Shown here: one piece after another, positions 14,452 through 17,932 of the stretch
Position numbering within the stretch: position 1 is the first letter of the stretch
How the letters are laid out: every line of letters begins with the position of its first letter
Origin: an uncultured Bacilli bacterium
GTDB lineage: Bacteria > Bacillota_I > Bacilli_A > RF39 > UBA660
Length of the DNA: 17,932 nt
Reading direction: 5' to 3'
Assembly: GCA_934101795.1 (NCBI GenBank)
Contig: CAKORY010000018.1
Coordinates: 1 to 17,932, forward strand
Notes under the pieces: generated by a model
Told to the model about the DNA's origin: nothing
What the model saw: only the letters and a program-made list of their open reading frames with translations
Databases searched by the model: none
Made by a program: the position numbers and the translations under genes

Positions 14452-14503
14452 GTTTACATCTCCAATCTATTTTATATTTATAATATTTTCAACTCACAAT
14501 GAT

Positions 14504-14532
14504 ATTATACTAAGCAAATATTTGTTTGTCAA
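14504..14532 (-). promoter_or_regulatory. Promoter of uvrB
   Basis: On the minus strand TTGACA (14532-14527), a 17-nt spacer and TATAAT (14509-14504) form a full consensus. The spacer contains a CAAATATTTG palindrome (14515-14524) that could be an operator. It does not match the GAAC-N4-GTTC LexA box of Firmicutes. Confidence 0.85.
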
Positions 14533-14585
14533 TTAAAATGCAATCAATTAGTAATTGTATAATTAAATTTATAAGTAATAATAAA

Positions 14586-14616
14586 ATAAAAATACCCAAT
14601 CAAGCTAGATTGGGTA
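14586..14616 (-). terminator. Terminator of sRNA-B
   Basis: TACCCAATC and GATTGGGTA (14616-14608 with 14601-14593 on the minus strand) form a 9-bp stem with a 6-nt loop. It is followed on the minus strand by TTTTT-A-TTTT; on the plus strand no T-tract follows. Confidence 0.8.
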
Positions 14617-14687
14617 AATCAAAATTTAGGTTAACACTCCTCATGCAAAAATTAAATGTTTCCTATTGTATGCAAATTTTCTTTGCT
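14586..14687 (-). ncRNA. Predicted minus-strand small RNA (sRNA-B)
   Basis: This is the homologue of sRNA-A. The start is expected near 14687, with 5' hairpin GCAAA (14686-14682)/TTTGC (14676-14672). The core is TAGG (14665-14662), an asymmetric loop, AACA (14660-14657), a 20-nt loop, TGTT (14636-14633) and CCTA (14630-14627). A 9-bp terminator hairpin (14616-14593) and a T-rich tail follow. Loop length equals that of sRNA-A with 14 of 20 bases identical, while both the 5' hairpin and the basal stem differ but remain paired. uvrB lies further down the same strand with its own promoter, so this is probably a free sRNA rather than a leader. Confidence 0.7.
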
Positions 14688-14693
14688 AAATAC

Positions 14694-14722
14694 ATAATAC
14701 CATATAATAATATTGTTGTCAA
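14694..14722 (-). promoter_or_regulatory. Promoter of sRNA-B
   Basis: On the minus strand TTGACA (14722-14717), a 17-nt spacer and TATTAT (14699-14694). The -10 and spacing match the sRNA-A promoter. Confidence 0.75.
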
Positions 14723-14759
14723 ATTTTTGATGTGATATGTAGCTTATACAAATTTACTA

Positions 14760-14788
14760 TTTAAAAATATGATAATTTGTGGTAAAAT
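14760..14788 (+). promoter_or_regulatory. Promoter of the pyrophosphatase gene
   Basis: The extended -10 TGGTAAAAT (14780-14788) has a weak TTTAAA (14760-14765) at 17 nt. Confidence 0.55.
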
Positions 14789-14816
14789 CTTCTTATAAAA
14801 AGCGAGGTAATGGAAA

Positions 14817-16430
14817 ATGACATATATTTTTGGACATAAAAGTCCTGATACTGATACTGTTTGTTCAAGTATTGCTCTTTCATATTTGAAAAATGAATTA
14901 GGAGATAAAACTGTACCTAAAGTACTTGGTAATATTAATAATGAAACTAAGTTTGTTTTAGATTACTTTAAAGTTGCTGTACCTAGTTATTTAAATGATG
15001 TTAGAGTTAGAATTAAAAATGTTAAGTATGATAAAAAAGCATATATTAATGAGAATGAATCTATTGATGCAGCATTTAAGTTAATGCAAAAAAGAAATAT
15101 TACAGCAGTTCCTTTAATTGATGATAATAAGAAGCTTACAGGCTATGTAACTTTAAAAGAACTTGCTAAATATTTAATTAATGGAAATAGAGAATATGTT
15201 GATACAACTTTAGATAATATTATTGATACTATTGATGCTAAAGTTATCGTTAAATGTGATGATAAAATAGTTGGTAAAACTCATATTGCAGGGCTTAGTT
15301 TTAAAGCTTTGGAACAAGCTATTAATTTGGATAGTAATGATATTTTAATTGTAGGGGATAGATATAAAGTTTTAGATTATGCTATTAAGTCTAAAGTTAA
15401 ACTTGTTATTATTCCTTTAAATGTTAATTTGGATAAAAAGGTTATTAAAAAAGCTGAAAAGAATGGAGTTAATATGATTGCTTCAGAACTTGATAGTTTT
15501 CAAATAGCTACTAGAATTACATTAAGTAATTATATTAAAAATATAAATATTAATAAGAATCCAGTTACGGTACATAATGATGATTATTTTACTGATTTTA
15601 AAACTATGACTCATAAAGTTAATCATACTAATTATCCAGTTATTAATAATAAAGATGAATGTTTAGGTTTGATAAGACTTACAGGTCCTAATGATTATGA
15701 AAAACAAAAAGTAATACTTGTTGACCATAATAATTTGGCTCAATCTGTAGATGGTATTGAAGAAGCTGATATTTTGGAAATTATTGATCATCATAATTTG
15801 GGTGCAATAGGTACTAATGTGCCAATTAATTTTAGAAGTAAACCGGTTGGATGTACATCAACTATGATATATGATATGTTTTTGGAAAAGAAAATAAGTA
15901 TTCCAAAAGATATTGCCGGTTTAATGCTTTCTGCCATACTTTCTGATACGTTACTTCTTACTAGTCCAACTACTACTGAAGATGATAGATTTGCAGCAGT
16001 AAAGCTTGCTACTATTGCAAAAGTTGATATTGATAAATATGGTCTTGAAATGATTAAGGCAGCTTCATCAATTGAAGGTATGAGTGTTAGAGATTTAATA
16101 AAGAGTGACTTTAAGAACTATGTAGTGGGTACTAAAACTTTAGGTATTGGTCAAGTTATGACTTTAGATTTTGATAAAATTAAAGAAAATATGGATGAAT
16201 ATGTACATGTTTTAGATGAAATGGTTGATACTAATTATAATGTTGTAGTTATATTTATAACAGATATTATTAAGAATGGTTCTTATGTAATTTATAATAC
16301 TAAAGCTAAAGATATTGTTGAGGATGGTTTTGGTCTTAAAGATACTTTTGAAGGAGTTTATATTCCTAAAGTGGTTTCTAGAAAGAAACAAATACTTCCA
16401 AGTATCTTAAGTGTTATGGAAGATAAGTAA
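14817..16430 (+). CDS. ppaC: CBS-domain-containing Mn-dependent inorganic pyrophosphatase (family II)
   Basis: The 537-residue cytoplasmic enzyme hydrolyses pyrophosphate. The DHH domain is split. The N-terminal part has GHKSPDTD (6-13) with metal ligands His7, Asp11 and Asp13. The regulatory insert from about 65 to 295 carries CBS1 (75-125), a DRTGG-like part (about 130-230) and CBS2 (240-290). The catalytic part resumes at LVDHNN (Asp303) with the DHH motif at 324-326. The DHHA2 domain has the substrate-binding RSKPVG (340-345) and a C-terminal SRKKQ. CBS-DRTGG-CBS insertion marks the nucleotide-regulated subclass (AMP/ADP inhibition, diadenosine polyphosphate activation in studied members). 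GAGG at 14804-14807 sets the start. Confidence 0.95.
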   Translation: MTYIFGHKSPDTDTVCSSIALSYLKNELGDKTVPKVLGNINNETKFVLDYFKVAVPSYLNDVRVRIKNVKYDKKAYINENESIDAAFKLMQKRNITAVPLIDDNKKLTGYVTLKELAKYLINGNREYVDTTLDNIIDTIDAKVIVKCDDKIVGKTHIAGLSFKALEQAINLDSNDILIVGDRYKVLDYAIKSKVKLVIIPLNVNLDKKVIKKAEKNGVNMIASELDSFQIATRITLSNYIKNININKNPVTVHNDDYFTDFKTMTHKVNHTNYPVINNKDECLGLIRLTGPNDYEKQKVILVDHNNLAQSVDGIEEADILEIIDHHNLGAIGTNVPINFRSKPVGCTSTMIYDMFLEKKISIPKDIAGLMLSAILSDTLLLTSPTTTEDDRFAAVKLATIAKVDIDKYGLEMIKAASSIEGMSVRDLIKSDFKNYVVGTKTLGIGQVMTLDFDKIKENMDEYVHVLDEMVDTNYNVVVIFITDIIKNGSYVIYNTKAKDIVEDGFGLKDTFEGVYIPKVVSRKKQILPSILSVMEDK

Positions 16431-16449
16431 TAATTTGGGAGGCATATAA

Positions 16450-17211
16450 ATGAAGGCACTTATAACTGGGGCTTCAAGTGGAATTGGAAAGAATATGGCT
16501 TATGTTTTAGCAAATAAAGGTGTTGATTTAATACTTGTTGCTAGAAGTAAAGAAGAAATGATTAAAATAAAAGATAATGTCAAAGTAAATGTAGATATTA
16601 TAGAAATGGATTTACTTAAAGAAAAGAATGTTTTTAAGTTATATGATATGTGTAAAGATAAAAATATTGATATACTTATAAATAATGCTGGTTTTGGGTT
16701 ATTTGGTATATTTACAGAGACAGATTTAGATAGAGAATTAGAAATGATTGATTTAAATATAAAGGCATATCATATTTTAACTAAGTTATTTTTAAAAGAT
16801 TTTGTAGAAAAAGATTCTGGTTATATTTTAAATGTTGCTTCAAGTGCTGGTTTTATGGCTGGTCCTAGACTTAGTACTTATTATGCTACTAAAAATTATG
16901 TTTTAAAACTTACGATGGCTATTAATGAAGAACTTAGAAAAAGTGGAAGTCATGTTGTAGTATCTGCTTTGTGTCCAGGTCCAGTTAATACTAATTTTAA
17001 TAAAGTTGCTAATGGAGAATTTAGTATTAAAGAAGCAAGTCCTAAGTTTGTGGCTGAATATGCTATTGATAAATTATTTCAAAAGAAAATGCTTATTATT
17101 CCAACTTTTAGAATAAAATTAGGTATATTTCTACTTAGAATTATTCCTTATAGATTGCAACTTTCTTTTTGTTATCATATTCAAGGAAAAAAATTAGGTA
17201 TTAAAAAATAG
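16450..17211 (+). CDS. Short-chain dehydrogenase/reductase
   Basis: The 253-residue classical SDR has the Rossmann dinucleotide motif TGASSGIG at 6-13, NNAG at 78-81, catalytic Ser131, and Tyr144 with Lys148 in the YxxxK box. PGPVNTNF (about 176-183) is the usual cofactor-loop segment. ARS at 31-33 after strand 2 suggests NADP(H) preference. The C-terminus (ILLRIIPYRLQLSF) is hydrophobic and may touch membrane. The substrate cannot be predicted; the DltE/YqjQ-like subfamily is one guess. GGGAGG lies about 8 nt before the ATG. It follows the pyrophosphatase stop by 19 nt without a terminator, so the two are co-transcribed. Confidence 0.93.
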   Translation: MKALITGASSGIGKNMAYVLANKGVDLILVARSKEEMIKIKDNVKVNVDIIEMDLLKEKNVFKLYDMCKDKNIDILINNAGFGLFGIFTETDLDRELEMIDLNIKAYHILTKLFLKDFVEKDSGYILNVASSAGFMAGPRLSTYYATKNYVLKLTMAINEELRKSGSHVVVSALCPGPVNTNFNKVANGEFSIKEASPKFVAEYAIDKLFQKKMLIIPTFRIKLGIFLLRIIPYRLQLSFCYHIQGKKLGIKK

Positions 17212-17238
17212 TTTCATATTTTTACGAAACTATTTTTT
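17203..17238. terminator. Bidirectional terminator between SDR and XRE genes
   Basis: The 13-bp stem AAAAAATAGTTTC (17203-17215) pairs with GAAACTATTTTTT (17226-17238) around a 10-nt loop. Both convergent genes end inside it: the SDR stop is in the stem and the XRE stop in the loop. Confidence 0.85.
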
Positions 17239-17485
17239 CTTTTTCTTCTTTAGTAACTAGAACATCTATTGGTACATCTAAAGCTTTAGATATTCTATAT
17301 AATGTTTCTACGGAAAAGTTATATGCTACTTTTTCACTTTGTATTTGTCTTATAAAATCATGTGATAAATCTACCATTTCTGCAAGTTCGGCGGATGTTA
17401 GTCCTTTTTCTAATCTATATTTTTTGATGTTCTTTCTAATAGTATTGTAAATGTCAGTATCAAAATTAATTTCTTTATTTTGCAT
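17222..17485 (-). CDS. XRE-family helix-turn-helix regulator
   Basis: The 87-residue protein is essentially a single HTH_3 DNA-binding domain. RKNIKKYRLEKGLTSAELAEMVDLSHDFIRQIQS (about 17-50) is the classic helix-turn-helix, and LYRISKALDVPIDVLV is the closing helix. There is no separate ligand or dimerisation domain beyond a short charged tail. AGGTG (17497-17493) sits 7 nt before the ATG. It is divergent from the surface-protein gene at 17613 with 127 nt between, so it may regulate that gene and itself; this is inferred from position only. Confidence 0.92.
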   Translation of the reverse strand: MQNKEINFDTDIYNTIRKNIKKYRLEKGLTSAELAEMVDLSHDFIRQIQSEKVAYNFSVETLYRISKALDVPIDVLVTKEEKEKIVS

Positions 17486-17539
17486 TGTTTTTCACCTGCA
17501 TATATTGTAATATTTTAATAAATATCTATATGTGAGGTA

Positions 17540-17568
17540 TTGACTAACATAAAATTGTATTGTATACT
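17540..17568 (+). promoter_or_regulatory. Promoter of the right-edge surface-protein gene
   Basis: TTGACT (17540-17545), a 17-nt spacer and TATACT (17563-17568). The start is expected near 17575, giving a leader of about 38 nt. Confidence 0.8.
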
Positions 17569-17612
17569 TTTTTATGTAAAGTATGATAATACAGAGTAAG
17601 GAGTAATATAAT

Positions 17613-17932
17613 ATGGAAAAAAATAAAAAACAAGCATTAATTCTTAGTATAGTTGCAGTTGTTACATTAATTACTTTAGTAGTTGGTGCAACATATGCAT
17701 ACTTTAAAGCGCAAGGGGGAACAGGAGGTTCATCAAAGGTTGATGTTACAACAGCAACAACTGATTTGTTAACATTTAAAATTGATAAAGCCATTAATAT
17801 TGGTATTTCACAAAATGAATTTAAAAAAGGTAATCCAGATGCTAGTGATTCAACTGGTGCACATGCAACACTCACTGCAAGTAATTCAAAAAATGTAGAA
17901 AAAACAACAAGAAGTTATAACATATATTTTGT
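17613..17932 (+). CDS. Surface protein, paralogue of the DGR target N-terminus (3'-truncated by the window)
   Basis: The frame runs from ATG 17613 to the window edge (106 complete codons). AAGGAG at 17598-17603 sits 9 nt upstream and a strong promoter precedes it. The N-terminus is MEKNKK followed by a hydrophobic segment (about 8-25) and GATYAYF, a pattern seen in SipW-dependent TasA/CalY-like exported proteins. Residues 43-106 align with the start of the DGR target in this window, sharing VTTxTTD, LTF, an AI step, Q..F, ATL.A.N and a final YxxYF strand. It is therefore a member of the same surface family; whether it has its own C-terminal variable repeat lies outside the window. Confidence 0.88.
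   Translation, partial: MEKNKKQALILSIVAVVTLITLVVGATYAYFKAQGGTGGSSKVDVTTATTDLLTFKIDKAINIGISQNEFKKGNPDASDSTGAHATLTASNSKNVEKTTRSYNIYF

Noticed and set aside
14515..14524. CAAATATTTG palindrome in the uvrB promoter as a LexA/SOS box
   Set aside because: It does not match GAAC-N4-GTTC. It may be a site for another regulator or chance in AT-rich DNA, so SOS control is not claimed.
14526..14735. Plus-strand open frame of 69 codons
   Set aside because: It covers the sRNA-B promoter, hairpins and terminator on the other strand and has no ribosome site, so it is likely chance.
17492..17875. Minus-strand open frame of 127 codons at the right edge
   Set aside because: It is the antisense of the well-supported surface-protein gene at 17613, which has its own promoter, ribosome site and export signal.
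1..17932. CRISPR arrays, insertion sequences, tRNA or rRNA genes, prophage genes
   Set aside because: No regularly spaced direct repeats, transposase, integrase, phage structural genes or tRNA/rRNA sequences were seen.

Overview
The window comes from an AT-rich, wall-building bacterium, most likely a low-GC Firmicutes/Bacilli-type or RF39-like gut lineage. This is inferred from base composition, AAGGAGG-type ribosome binding sites, many TTGACA-17-TATAAT promoters, short U-tract terminators, murD and undecaprenyl-phosphate genes. TGG encodes Trp throughout and one gene ends in TGA, so the standard code 11 fits. The genes are chromosomal housekeeping genes with an accessory element at the left and a surface-protein gene entering at the right.

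Left region (1-4095): a complete diversity-generating retroelement (DGR). A 5'-truncated surface-protein gene carries a variable repeat (VR, 1286-1390). A structured non-coding stretch follows, holding the template repeat (TR, 1713-1817). Four tightly overlapping genes come next: a MutS-domain-I-like accessory protein, Avd, the DGR reverse transcriptase and a small 78-codon ORF, ending at a terminator. VR and TR align over 105 nt without gaps. They differ at 20 positions, and every one is an A in the TR; all 70 non-A positions are identical. That is direct evidence of adenine-specific mutagenic retrohoming.

Middle region (4095-12513): tex with a small membrane or lipoprotein gene; a PF06541-type membrane protein; a methyltransferase-like protein; murD; then an operon of a DUF368/PopT-type polyprenyl-phosphate transporter, a PAP2 phosphatase and a DgkA-type undecaprenol/diacylglycerol kinase. 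The operon reads as a compact set for recycling the C55 lipid carrier. Right region (12511-17932): uvrB on the minus strand, a CBS-domain family II pyrophosphatase, a short-chain dehydrogenase, a small XRE regulator on the minus strand and, divergent from it, the start of a second surface protein. That protein is a paralogue of the DGR target's N-terminal region.

The least expected content is intergenic. Two homologous small RNAs are predicted on the minus strand (about 10547-10431 and 14687-14586). Each has a 17-nt-spaced promoter, a 5' hairpin, a second hairpin whose stem differs between copies while pairing is kept, and a terminator. A third minus-strand sRNA (7056-6967) shares part of this design. 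The first runs antisense to a putative plus-strand short-peptide mRNA whose Shine-Dalgarno sequence is locked in a long hairpin, an arrangement resembling type I toxin-antitoxin loci. All assignments rest on reading the sequence; no searches or folding programs were run.
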